Part shown: positions 1 to 7,064 of the stretch, one piece after another
How positions within the stretch are numbered: position 1 is the stretch's first letter
Layout of the letters: the number at the start of each line of letters is the position of its first letter
Assembly (NCBI GenBank): GCA_003136335.1
Contig: PLEA01000564.1
Span: 1 to 15,038 of the forward strand
Reading direction: 5' to 3'
DNA from: Acidobacteriaceae bacterium
Lineage (GTDB): Bacteria; Acidobacteriota; Terriglobia; Terriglobales; SbA1
Length of the DNA stretch: 15,038 nucleotides
The notes under the pieces: model-generated
Told to the model about the DNA's origin: nothing
The model's input: the letters and a program-made list of their open reading frames with translations, nothing else
The model's database searches: none
Translations under genes and position numbers: made by a program

Positions 1-273
1 GCACGACTGGCCGGTTGCGACTCGCGCAAAGGTCGCATCGCAGCGGGCTATGATGCGGACTTCGTGGTGTTCGATCCCGACGGCGAATTCAGTGTGACAG
101 AAGACAGATTGCACTACCGGCATCCGGTCTCTCCGTATCTGGGAGAAACGCTGCTCGGAGTGGTGAAGAGCACTTATCTGCGTGGGAACCTTGTTTTTGC
201 GGAACGGGAGTTTCCGGGTAAGCCTGGCGGACGTGAATACGCCGCGAATACAAGTCTGCAATCAACCCTATGA
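1..273 (+). CDS. allB: Allantoinase, C-terminal end (partial at left edge)
   Basis: This is the last 90 codons of a gene that enters from the left edge. The reading frame is open from base 1 and ends at TGA 271-273. The residues fit the C-terminus of a cyclic amidohydrolase: a KGRIAAGYDADFVVFDP segment, which is the strand rebuilding the small beta-sandwich domain after the metal-binding barrel, then LHYRHPVSPYLGETLLGVV, which matches the 'LHHRHKxTPYLG' region of allantoinases better than dihydropyrimidinases or dihydroorotases. Allantoinase opens the hydantoin ring of allantoin to give allantoate in the cytoplasm. The genes downstream (uraH, puuD, allC, allE, uah) both make allantoin and use allantoate, which supports the assignment. 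The metal ligands lie outside the window, so catalytic competence cannot be judged. Confidence 0.85.
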   Translation, partial: ARLAGCDSRKGRIAAGYDADFVVFDPDGEFSVTEDRLHYRHPVSPYLGETLLGVVKSTYLRGNLVFAEREFPGKPGGREYAANTSLQSTL

Positions 274-350
274 GCCTTTCTATCTTGATTTACAACAGTT
301 CCGCTGCATCGTGACCCAGTCTGTCATACACTATCCCATCCGCGGTCTTG

Positions 351-375
351 GCATCCCCGCGCGGTTGCGGGATGC
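351..375 (+). other. GC-rich hairpin in the gap upstream of the xanthine dehydrogenase genes
   Basis: The 131-bp gap 274-404 is the only sizeable non-coding stretch inside the cluster. In it, GCATCCCCGC (351-360) pairs with GCGGGATGC (367-375), giving a 9-bp stem with one bulged C and a 6-nt loop. No T-run follows, so it is not a classical intrinsic terminator. It ends about 29 nt before the ATG at 405, leaving room for the GAGG-like ribosome-binding region around 388-403. It may be an mRNA processing or stability element, or an attenuator. I found no convincing -35/-10 pair in the gap. Confidence 0.4.
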
Positions 376-404
376 AGGTAGCTTCCCGAGGATAAGAGGG
401 CGGA

Positions 405-2684
405 ATGAATACGGATAGTATCGTCGGCAAGTCTGTTCGGCGTAAGGAAGGGCGCGACAAAGTAACCGGAAGGTCTCAGTACGTCGACGATATGGTTCTG
501 CCCAACATGCTCTTCGGAGCAACGGTTCGCAGCCAGATTCCCCGCGGCCGCATCAAGAGGATCACATTCGGTGCCGGAATCTCCTGGGATGAATTCGTGA
601 TCGTTTCTGCGAAGGATATTCCCGGCAAGAATTGCATTTCGCTGATCGGAGATGATCAACCCTGCCTGGCGAATGAATTCGTGAACCATCCCGAGGAACC
701 CATTCTGTTGTTGGCTCATCCGAACCGTCATCTTCTCCCAAAGGCCGTTGAGGCGGTATCGATCGAATACGAGCCTTTGCCTGCCATCTTCACCATGGAA
801 GAAAGCGAGCGCCGCTCGGAAATTGTGTGGGGCGAGGACAACACGTTCAAAACCTATTTGATCGAGAAGGGCGATGTCGATGTTATTTGGGAGAAGGCCG
901 ACTACATCGTGGAAGGCGAGTATACGACCGGCGCACAGGAGCAGCTTTACATCGAAAATAACGGGATGATCGCGGCCTTTGAGGCTGCCACGGGCATCAC
1001 CGTGTGGGGTTCGCTGCAATGCCCTTATTACATTCACAAGGCGCTCATGGCTCTGTGTGATTTGCCGGCGGAAAAAGTTCGGGTGGTGCAGATGGAGACG
1101 GGAGGCGCTTTCGGCGGGAAGGAAGAATATCCGTCGATCATCGCCGCGCACGCGGCCCTGCTGGCGATGAAAGCTGGAAGGCCGGTAAAGCTTATTTATG
1201 ACCGTATGGAAGACATGGCGGCGACTACTAAGCGGCATCCTTCGCGCACACGCCACAAGACGGCCGTCAGCAGGGACGGCAAGATCCTGGGCGGGGAGAT
1301 CGACTTCACGATTGATGGCGGAGCGTATCTCACTTTGTCCCCCGTGGTGCTTTCCCGCGGGGCAATTCACGCGGGTGGACCTTATTACTGGCCGAGCATT
1401 CGTATCCACGCGAAGGCGGTCGCTAGCAACGCACCGCCTCATGGAGCTTTTCGTGGCTTTGGAGCGCCGCAGAGTCTGTTTGCCATGGAGCGGCACATGG
1501 ATCGCATTGCTCAAGCGATAGGTCTTTCGCCCGTTGAGGTCCGCCGCCGGAATTTTCTGCAGACCGGAGAGACCACTACAACCGAACAAGCCGTGCGCGA
1601 GCCGATCAATCTCGGGAAGCTCCTGGACCGCGCACTGGAAGTTTCGGACTATCACTCGAAGAAGCAGCATTTCGCAAACGAGAACCGGCTCGGCAACACC
1701 AGGAAGGGCATAGGCATTGCTTCGTTTCTGCACGGCGCAGGATTCACAGGGTCGGGCGAGCGCTATCTAAGTTCTGTTGTCGGAGTAGAAGGTTGTGCCG
1801 ACGGCACGGTGCGCGTGCTGGTTTCAAGCACGGAGTTTGGCCAGGGAACGAACACTGTTCTCAGCCAGATTGCGGCCGAAGCTCTTGGTGTGCCTTACGA
1901 AAACGTTAGCATGGCCCAGCCGGATACGATGGACGTGCCCAACAGCGGCCCAACCGTTGCATCGCGCACGGCAATGGTGGTTGGGAAATTGGTGCAATCC
2001 GCGGCGTTGGGGATTAGACAGACACTGATCTCGTCCAAGCTGCTCGGCGAGGCCTATACCGCAGACGAGTTTCAGGCTGCCTGCCGGCAGCAGGTTGCGA
2101 AGCATGGTCAGTTCCGTTCCTGGTCGCGCTACGAGGCGCCCGGCGACATTTTCTGGGACGATGAAAAGTATCGAGGAGAAGCCTACGCCGCCTATGCCTG
2201 GGCGGTTTACATTGCGGAGGTCACAGTTGATCTGACGACCTATAGCGTATCGGTGGACGACTTCGTAGCGCTGCAGGAAGTTGGCAAAGTTCTGCATCCG
2301 CTTTTGGCGAGAGGCCAAATTATCGGCGGTGTTGCCCAAGGAATCGGATTTAGCCTTTATGAAAAGGTGGTTTGGCAGAATGGGCGCATGCAGAACAGCC
2401 AGATGACCAATTACATTATCCCAACTTCGAGCGACCTGCCTCCCATTCGCGTTTTGTTCGAGGAGTTGGGAAATGTCTACGGGGCATATGGTGCGAAGGG
2501 CATCGGCGAACTCCCCATGGACGGTCCTGCCCCGGCAATCGTCAACGCAGTGGCAGACGCGCTCGGCGTTCATTTCGATTCCGTTCCTCTGCTTCCGGAA
2601 GACATCATGGATAGGCTCGCCGTTGCCTCGCAAGAGAACAATGTTAATTCGAACAGTGTTAATTCCGAGGGCGCGGTTCGATGA
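405..2684 (+). CDS. pucD: Xanthine dehydrogenase, molybdenum-binding (large) subunit
   Basis: This 759-residue protein is the molybdopterin-binding catalytic subunit of a three-subunit xanthine dehydrogenase, the size of B. subtilis PucD or E. coli XdhA. It hydroxylates hypoxanthine and xanthine to urate and passes electrons to the FeS and FAD subunits. Order: N-terminal a/b hammerhead domain (about 10-125, starting at the GKSVRRKEGRDKVTG segment), then the two molybdopterin-binding domains. Visible active-site motifs are GGAFGGKEE at 233-241 (E240 matches substrate-binding Glu802 of bovine enzyme), AFRGFGAPQ at 348-356 (R350 matches Arg880), an EFGQGTNT loop in the second half, and GIGELP with E702 matching the catalytic base Glu1261. 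Having all three purine-recognition residues favours xanthine dehydrogenase over CO or aldehyde dehydrogenases. The ATG at 405 follows a GAGG-rich stretch. The stop overlaps the next start as ATGA (2681-2684). The Asn/Ser-rich last 15 residues look like a non-conserved tail. Confidence 0.93.
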   Translation: MNTDSIVGKSVRRKEGRDKVTGRSQYVDDMVLPNMLFGATVRSQIPRGRIKRITFGAGISWDEFVIVSAKDIPGKNCISLIGDDQPCLANEFVNHPEEPILLLAHPNRHLLPKAVEAVSIEYEPLPAIFTMEESERRSEIVWGEDNTFKTYLIEKGDVDVIWEKADYIVEGEYTTGAQEQLYIENNGMIAAFEAATGITVWGSLQCPYYIHKALMALCDLPAEKVRVVQMETGGAFGGKEEYPSIIAAHAALLAMKAGRPVKLIYDRMEDMAATTKRHPSRTRHKTAVSRDGKILGGEIDFTIDGGAYLTLSPVVLSRGAIHAGGPYYWPSIRIHAKAVASNAPPHGAFRGFGAPQSLFAMERHMDRIAQAIGLSPVEVRRRNFLQTGETTTTEQAVREPINLGKLLDRALEVSDYHSKKQHFANENRLGNTRKGIGIASFLHGAGFTGSGERYLSSVVGVEGCADGTVRVLVSSTEFGQGTNTVLSQIAAEALGVPYENVSMAQPDTMDVPNSGPTVASRTAMVVGKLVQSAALGIRQTLISSKLLGEAYTADEFQAACRQQVAKHGQFRSWSRYEAPGDIFWDDEKYRGEAYAAYAWAVYIAEVTVDLTTYSVSVDDFVALQEVGKVLHPLLARGQIIGGVAQGIGFSLYEKVVWQNGRMQNSQMTNYIIPTSSDLPPIRVLFEELGNVYGAYGAKGIGELPMDGPAPAIVNAVADALGVHFDSVPLLPEDIMDRLAVASQENNVNSNSVNSEGAVR

Positions 2685-3178
2685 CCGATCCTCGAAAGAG
2701 CGGCGGCAAAGCGGAGATTTCATTGGTGGTGAATCATGAGCCGAAGACGGTGCATGCGTACCCGATGGAGCGCCTGCTCGATGTGTTAAGGCACGACCTG
2801 GGATTGACCGGGGCAAAGGAGGGCTGCGGAGAAGGCGAGTGTGGTTCGTGCTCCGTGTTGATGGACGGCATACTGGTGAATAGCTGCCTCGTACCCGTGC
2901 TCCAAGCTGAAGGCTCAAGCGTGGTTACCATCGAGGGACTGGCGGCGGGTGAGACGCTGCACGTCTTGCAGGAGGCCTTCCTGGATTGCGGCGGCGCGCA
3001 GTGCGGCATCTGCACACCGGGGATGATTCTCGCGGCTTTCCACTTATTGGAAAGAAAGCCTGAACCCACGAGGGAAGAAATCCGGGAAGGCCTTTCCGGA
3101 AATCTCTGTCGCTGCACCGGTTACAGCCAGATTCTTGAAGCTGTGGAGAGAGCGGCGCACCGCAGAACGACCGCATGA
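2681..3178 (+). CDS. pucE: Xanthine dehydrogenase, [2Fe-2S] subunit
   Basis: This 165-residue protein is the two-cluster iron-sulfur subunit that carries electrons from the molybdenum centre to FAD. The N-terminal plant-ferredoxin-like fold (about 11-85) has CGEGECGSC with C49, C54 and C57 plus the fourth ligand C69. The C-terminal helical domain (about 90-160) has CGGAQCGICTPG with C108 and C111, and GNLCRCTGY with C143 and C145. All eight cluster ligands are present, so both [2Fe-2S] centres should form. Length is normal for PucE/CoxS-type subunits. Start and stop both lie in ATGA overlaps (2681-2684 with the molybdenum subunit, 3175-3178 with the FAD subunit), pointing to coupled translation and matched subunit amounts. 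Family members also serve CO, nicotinate and aldehyde oxidoreductases; the xanthine assignment comes from the partner subunits and neighbours. Confidence 0.93.
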   Translation: MTDPRKSGGKAEISLVVNHEPKTVHAYPMERLLDVLRHDLGLTGAKEGCGEGECGSCSVLMDGILVNSCLVPVLQAEGSSVVTIEGLAAGETLHVLQEAFLDCGGAQCGICTPGMILAAFHLLERKPEPTREEIREGLSGNLCRCTGYSQILEAVERAAHRRTTA

Positions 3179-4587
3179 AATCGAATCCCGCCGATCACGA
3201 AATGGTCGCGCCCGGCAGCTTGCAGGCGATCGTCTCGCTGCTGGCAAAGGAACCGGGCGCGTGGCTTCCCATTGCTGGGGGTACCGATGTGATGGTGCAA
3301 TACGCCGCAGGGAAGCTTCCGTCGCGAAAGCTGGTCAGTGTTTGGAATATTCCCGAGTTGCGGCGAATTGAGGTCACGGCCAGCGAGCTTCGAATCGGAG
3401 CGGGATGTACTTATACCGATCTTTGCAGACACGAGATTGTCGGACGCGAATTCCCTCTCTTGCATAGCGCGGCGCGGTGGACCGGGGGAGTCGCGAATCA
3501 GAACCGAGGAACGATTGGCGGGAATATCGTAAACGCATCGCCGGCGGCGGACTCGTTGCCTGCGCTGCTTGTGTACGACGCGGAACTGATTCTACTGTCG
3601 GTCCGAGGCGAGCGTCGCTTGCGCTATGTAAGCTTTCACACCGGCTACAAAAAGACATTGCTGGCGACGGATGAACTGGTGCAAGCTGTGTGCCTGCCGC
3701 GACGATTCGAGGGATATTTCAGTCATGCCCGCAAAGTGGGAGCCCGGAATGCACAAGCGATCGCCAAGGTTTGTATCGCGTCCTTGGGCCGGCTTGGCGA
3801 CGGAGTGGTTGAAGACGTTCGCATCGCTCTGGGAAGTGTTGCGCCCGTTCCTCTCCGTCTGACCGAGACTGAGCACACGGTGAGAGGAAGAGCTATTGAT
3901 TCCGACCTGTTGCTTTTGGCGAGAAGAGCCGCCGCCGCTGAGATCCGACCGATTGACGATATTCGATCTAGCGCGAGGTACCGTGCCGCAGTGGCTGCCA
4001 ATCTTGTGGCTGAGTTTTTGAATGGGCTGAGTTCGGGGCAGGTAGGTATCGAACCCAAGGAAGTGAAGGATGTTCTGGCACGATGGAATCGCCTTCCGAT
4101 CGAGGAAGCCCGGAGCGCGATTCTGCCTTGTTGCGGATCCAAAACCTGGGTACAACGGATGGTGGCCCGAAGGCCGCTCGCGGACGAGGCCACGCTGTTG
4201 GCTGTGTCGAACGAAACGTGGCGCAATCTGACACGGTCAGACTGGATGGAAGCATTCCAGAATCATCCGCGAATCGGGGAGACTCGGCCATCTTCTCTGG
4301 AAGCGCAGTCTCAGACCGCCCAATCTGTAGAATGGTCGGCGCACGAGCAGCGGGACGTAGGGAACGCCGAGGCGGCGGTAAAGATCGCTCTGGCGGATGC
4401 AAATCGAGAATACGAGCGGCGGTTTGATCGTATCTTTATTGTGTGCGCCACAGGCAGGTCCGCAGCGGAGATTCTGGAGATTCTTCGGCGACGCCTTAAG
4501 AACGACGCCGAAACTGACCTTCAGGAAGCAGCCGAGCAGCAGCGGCAGATTACAGAAATCCGGCTACGGAAATGGCTTCAGGGATGA
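3175..4587 (+). CDS. pucC: Fusion: xanthine dehydrogenase FAD subunit + OHCU decarboxylase
   Basis: This 470-residue protein joins two purine-catabolic activities in one open frame. Residues about 8-285 are the FAD-binding subunit of a molybdenum hydroxylase: IAGGTDVMVQ at 33-42 and GTIGGNIVNASPAADS at 112-127 are the two flavin-contacting loops, followed by the CO-dehydrogenase-flavoprotein C-terminal domain. Residues about 295-470 are a full-length 2-oxo-4-hydroxy-4-carboxy-5-ureidoimidazoline (OHCU) decarboxylase, the step giving (S)-allantoin: HPRIGE at 364-369 with catalytic His364, WSAHEQRDV at 387-395 with Glu391 and Gln392, and IFIVCATGRSAAEIL near 420. The usual FAD subunit is about 280-290 residues and the usual decarboxylase about 165, so the length is a simple sum with a linker near 283-297. 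Known OHCU-decarboxylase fusions include urate oxidase (B. subtilis PucL) and HIU hydrolase. It starts and ends in ATGA overlaps. Both halves look intact. Confidence 0.92.
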   Translation: MKSNPADHEMVAPGSLQAIVSLLAKEPGAWLPIAGGTDVMVQYAAGKLPSRKLVSVWNIPELRRIEVTASELRIGAGCTYTDLCRHEIVGREFPLLHSAARWTGGVANQNRGTIGGNIVNASPAADSLPALLVYDAELILLSVRGERRLRYVSFHTGYKKTLLATDELVQAVCLPRRFEGYFSHARKVGARNAQAIAKVCIASLGRLGDGVVEDVRIALGSVAPVPLRLTETEHTVRGRAIDSDLLLLARRAAAAEIRPIDDIRSSARYRAAVAANLVAEFLNGLSSGQVGIEPKEVKDVLARWNRLPIEEARSAILPCCGSKTWVQRMVARRPLADEATLLAVSNETWRNLTRSDWMEAFQNHPRIGETRPSSLEAQSQTAQSVEWSAHEQRDVGNAEAAVKIALADANREYERRFDRIFIVCATGRSAAEILEILRRRLKNDAETDLQEAAEQQRQITEIRLRKWLQG

Positions 4588-4928
4588 AACGCATTTCGAC
4601 CCACATTCTGGACATGGTTGTTGGCAAGCCTGCCACACCTGTGTCCGTGCGACTGGAGAAACAGAACCTACGCGGAGACTGGCTGTTGTTGACCACGGCG
4701 CGCACCGACCAAGACGGCCGGTGTGCTCAGTTGCTTCCGGAAGGCGAGGATCTTTCGGCGGGAATTTATCGTTTGATCTTTGACACCGGGAGTTACTACG
4801 CGCTGCACGAAATCGACGCGCTGCATCCGGTGGTGGAAGTTACGTTCCAGGCACGCGATGGCGAATCGCATTTTCACATTCCGTTGCTTCTGAGTCCGAA
4901 CGGATATACGACCTACCGGGGAAGCTGA
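4584..4928 (+). CDS. uraH: 5-hydroxyisourate hydrolase (transthyretin-like)
   Basis: This 114-residue cytoplasmic enzyme hydrolyses 5-hydroxyisourate, the product of urate oxidation, to OHCU, which the decarboxylase domain encoded just upstream then uses. Diagnostic features of the transthyretin-related family are present: N-terminal ISTHILD with His7, TDQDGR with Arg46, a histidine pair at 96 and 98 in HFHIPLLLSP, and the C-terminal YRGS tetrapeptide (111-114) that separates true hydrolases from vertebrate transthyretin. I chose ATG 4584 because it gives the usual short N-terminus and repeats the ATGA overlap seen at the neighbouring junctions. ATG 4572, four codons upstream in frame, is possible. 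Length and motifs are typical, with nothing missing. Confidence 0.95.
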   Translation: MKRISTHILDMVVGKPATPVSVRLEKQNLRGDWLLLTTARTDQDGRCAQLLPEGEDLSAGIYRLIFDTGSYYALHEIDALHPVVEVTFQARDGESHFHIPLLLSPNGYTTYRGS

Positions 4929-4943
4929 AATGGAGTTAACCGA

Positions 4944-5762
4944 GTGAGCTCGTCAATCCGGGAGTGGCTGAATCTGTTGGTGCGCTGGTTTCACGTTTTT
5001 GCGGCCATTCTGTGGGTCGGCCAAACCTTTTATTTCACTTGGCTGGACGGTCAGTTTCGCCGGCTGGAGAAGAACGCCGCCGGAGGTGGCACAAGTTCGT
5101 CCCTGTGGATGGTTCACAGCGGCGGTTTCTACACTGTCGAGAAACAAAAATCCTTGAAGGTCGGACCTGAGCAAATTCAGTGGTTCCGCTGGGAAGCGTT
5201 GATGACATGGCTGAGCGGAATGGCGCTGCTGTTCCTCGTCTATTACTTGAGCGGCGGACTGATTGACCCCGATGTTGCTGCCATCTCCCAAGCTCGTGGC
5301 ATTGCCATCGGACTAGCGGTGCTGGCGGGCGGATGGGTAGTCTACGATCTGGCGGTACGGTCGCCTCTGGGCAGGTCGGAAGCTGCATTCGCCTCATTGT
5401 CTCTGGTGATGATTGCGGTACTGGCTTGGAGATTGATGCATGTGTTCAGCGGACGCGCTGCCTATATCCACATCGGGGCGATGTTCGGGACGATTATGAC
5501 CGCCAACGTTTGGTTCCGAATTCTTCCCTCCCAGCGCAAAATGATTGCGGCGGCCGCGGCCGGGGAGAAGTTCGACGCTTCCCTCGGCGCTCAAGCCAAG
5601 CTGCGCTCCAAACACAATACTTTTCTGGCAGTCCCTGTTGTCTTTATTATGATCAGCAATCACTTTCCCGTCGCAACCTACGGAAACACATACGGGTGGG
5701 AGGTCCTGGTCGCCCTGGTTCTGCTCGGCTGGGCGGCGGCGAAGCTTATACGCGAAGCGTAA
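4944..5762 (+). CDS. puuD: PuuD-type integral membrane urate oxidase, without cytochrome c domain
   Basis: This 272-residue membrane protein resembles the N-terminal (Urate_ox_N, DUF989) part of PuuD, the cytochrome-c-linked urate oxidase described in Agrobacterium. It would oxidise urate to 5-hydroxyisourate and release electrons to the respiratory chain instead of making H2O2. About seven hydrophobic segments are visible: 11-33, 83-103, 118-138, 147-168, 173-193, 225-243 and 250-268. Histidines at 17, 58, 166, 176 and 240 are candidate heme or catalytic ligands. Family members normally have an eighth membrane helix and a C-terminal cytochrome c domain with CxxCH; here the protein stops after the seventh helix and no CxxCH is encoded here or nearby. 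The GTG start has a GGAG 8 nt upstream (4932-4935). No cofactor-free uricase or FAD-type HpxO is in the window, so this is the only candidate for the urate step. Confidence 0.85.
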   Translation: MSSSIREWLNLLVRWFHVFAAILWVGQTFYFTWLDGQFRRLEKNAAGGGTSSSLWMVHSGGFYTVEKQKSLKVGPEQIQWFRWEALMTWLSGMALLFLVYYLSGGLIDPDVAAISQARGIAIGLAVLAGGWVVYDLAVRSPLGRSEAAFASLSLVMIAVLAWRLMHVFSGRAAYIHIGAMFGTIMTANVWFRILPSQRKMIAAAAAGEKFDASLGAQAKLRSKHNTFLAVPVVFIMISNHFPVATYGNTYGWEVLVALVLLGWAAAKLIREA

Positions 5763-5801
5763 CCGGACGACGCATGCATCCTTCCCCGTAACCAGAATCT
5801 A

Positions 5802-7064
5802 GTGCCCACAACTGAGACCACAAATCGCGCAGATGAAGTCATTGCCCGATGCCTACGGTTAGCTTCTTTTACAGAAGACACGGTCGGCACGCGCCGCACG
5901 TTCTTATCTCCGCCCATGTGTGATGTGCACCGTGAACTTTCATGCTCGCTGGAAGCAGTCGGCGCCCGGGTGCGAATTGATGCTGCCGGAAATCTCCGCG
6001 GAGTTTATCCGGCCGCGCAACCCAACGCTCCGCAGCTCTTGATCGGCTCACACTTGGATACAGTTCCTAACGCCGGTGCTTACGACGGCATTCTGGGGGT
6101 TGCGCTCGGCGTGGCCTTGCTGGAGGGGTTGCGGGGACGCAGACTTCCTTTCGGCATCGAGGTGGTTGGTTTTTCCGAGGAGGAAGGAGTACGCTTCGGC
6201 ACTCCTTTCATCGGCAGCCGTGCGCTGGTAGGCAGGCTGGATCAGGAGCTTTTGGATGTTCATGATGCGCAAGGGATCTCCGTGCGAAAGGCGATCGAAA
6301 ACTTCGGGCTGAATCCGGAGGAGATTCCTCAGGCCCGGTTGGGAAACGACGCGCTGGGTTACCTTGAGTTTCATATTGAGCAAGGACCGGTTTTGGAGAC
6401 GCTGAATCTGCCGCTCGCGGCGGTGGAGGCGATTGCCGGCCAGAGCCGATTGGAGTTCACATTTTATGGCCACGCCAACCATGCGGGTACGACGCCAATG
6501 AATCTTCGCCGCGACGCACTTGCAGGCGCCGCGGAGTGGATCGGGAGCGTAGAACGCATAGCTCAGGGAGTCCCTGGATTGGTCGCGACTGTGGGACAAA
6601 TTGAAGCAAAGCCCGGAGCGTCGAACGTGATCGCGGCCGAGGCGTGGCTCACCCTGGACATTCGCCACAGTTCCGACGACGTTCGAACTCGCGCCGCGGG
6701 CGATCTCATTCACCAGGCTCAAGAAATTGCCGAACGCCGCGGATTATCTCTACGAGAGACTAGCCGGTTAAGCCAGCGCGCAGTCGCGATGGATCCGTTT
6801 CTCACTGGGGAGATAGAACAGGCAATCCTCAAGACAGGATGCAAGTCGCATCGAATGGTGAGCGGGGCAGGTCACGATGCCATGATTCTGGCGGAAAAAC
6901 TTCCTGCCGCGATGATTTTTCTGCGAACTCCCGACGGGATCAGCCACGACCCTCGAGAGTCGGTCGCGCGTGAGGACGTCGAAAGAGCAATCGAGTGCGG
7001 GTTGCATCTTCTCGACCAGCTCGCTTCCTCGCCAGAATTTTATAAAAGGATAAACCGTGCATAA
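5802..7064 (+). CDS. allC: Allantoate amidohydrolase
   Basis: This 420-residue M20-family dinuclear metal enzyme hydrolyses allantoate to (S)-ureidoglycine, CO2 and ammonia. Metal-site motifs are in order: GSHLDTVPNAGAYDG (82-96, with His84 and bridging Asp95), SEEEGVRFG (125-133, with the catalytic and metal-binding glutamates at about 127-128), EFHIEQGPVLE (189-199, His191) and GISHDPRE (379-386, His382). The dimerisation-domain motif GHANHAGTTPM (223-233) is the form typical of allantoate amidohydrolases and N-carbamoyl amino acid hydrolases; it differs from the matching motif in the paralogue at 7800. The start is taken as GTG 5802: it is the only ATG, GTG or TTG in frame after the puuD stop that keeps the conserved N-terminus, though no good Shine-Dalgarno is visible. 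The gene sits 39 bp after puuD and its end overlaps allE by 8 bp. Confidence 0.9.
   Translation: MPTTETTNRADEVIARCLRLASFTEDTVGTRRTFLSPPMCDVHRELSCSLEAVGARVRIDAAGNLRGVYPAAQPNAPQLLIGSHLDTVPNAGAYDGILGVALGVALLEGLRGRRLPFGIEVVGFSEEEGVRFGTPFIGSRALVGRLDQELLDVHDAQGISVRKAIENFGLNPEEIPQARLGNDALGYLEFHIEQGPVLETLNLPLAAVEAIAGQSRLEFTFYGHANHAGTTPMNLRRDALAGAAEWIGSVERIAQGVPGLVATVGQIEAKPGASNVIAAEAWLTLDIRHSSDDVRTRAAGDLIHQAQEIAERRGLSLRETSRLSQRAVAMDPFLTGEIEQAILKTGCKSHRMVSGAGHDAMILAEKLPAAMIFLRTPDGISHDPRESVAREDVERAIECGLHLLDQLASSPEFYKRINRA

Noticed and set aside
270..314. 14-codon frame starting in an ATGA overlap with the end of allB
   Set aside because: It is very short, lacks a recognisable product, and no continuation or frameshifted remnant of a gene was seen beyond its stop.
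324..1733. Long antisense open frame (469 codons, minus strand) opposite the molybdenum subunit gene
   Set aside because: Its translation shows no recognisable domain and is rich in Arg/His/Ala as expected of a shadow frame; the plus strand encodes an unmistakable enzyme.
2643..2665. Repeated GTTAATTC pair at the 3' end of pucD
   Set aside because: Two 8-bp copies within a low-complexity Asn/Ser-coding tail; no sign of a functional repeat or insertion scar.
1824..2918. Antisense frame of 364 codons across the pucD/pucE junction
   Set aside because: It spans two well-supported coupled genes, has no family resemblance, and reads as a codon-bias shadow.
4930..4947. Five-codon ATG...TGA frame between uraH and puuD
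   Set aside because: It is too short to judge and contains the GGAG that serves as ribosome-binding site for the puuD GTG start.
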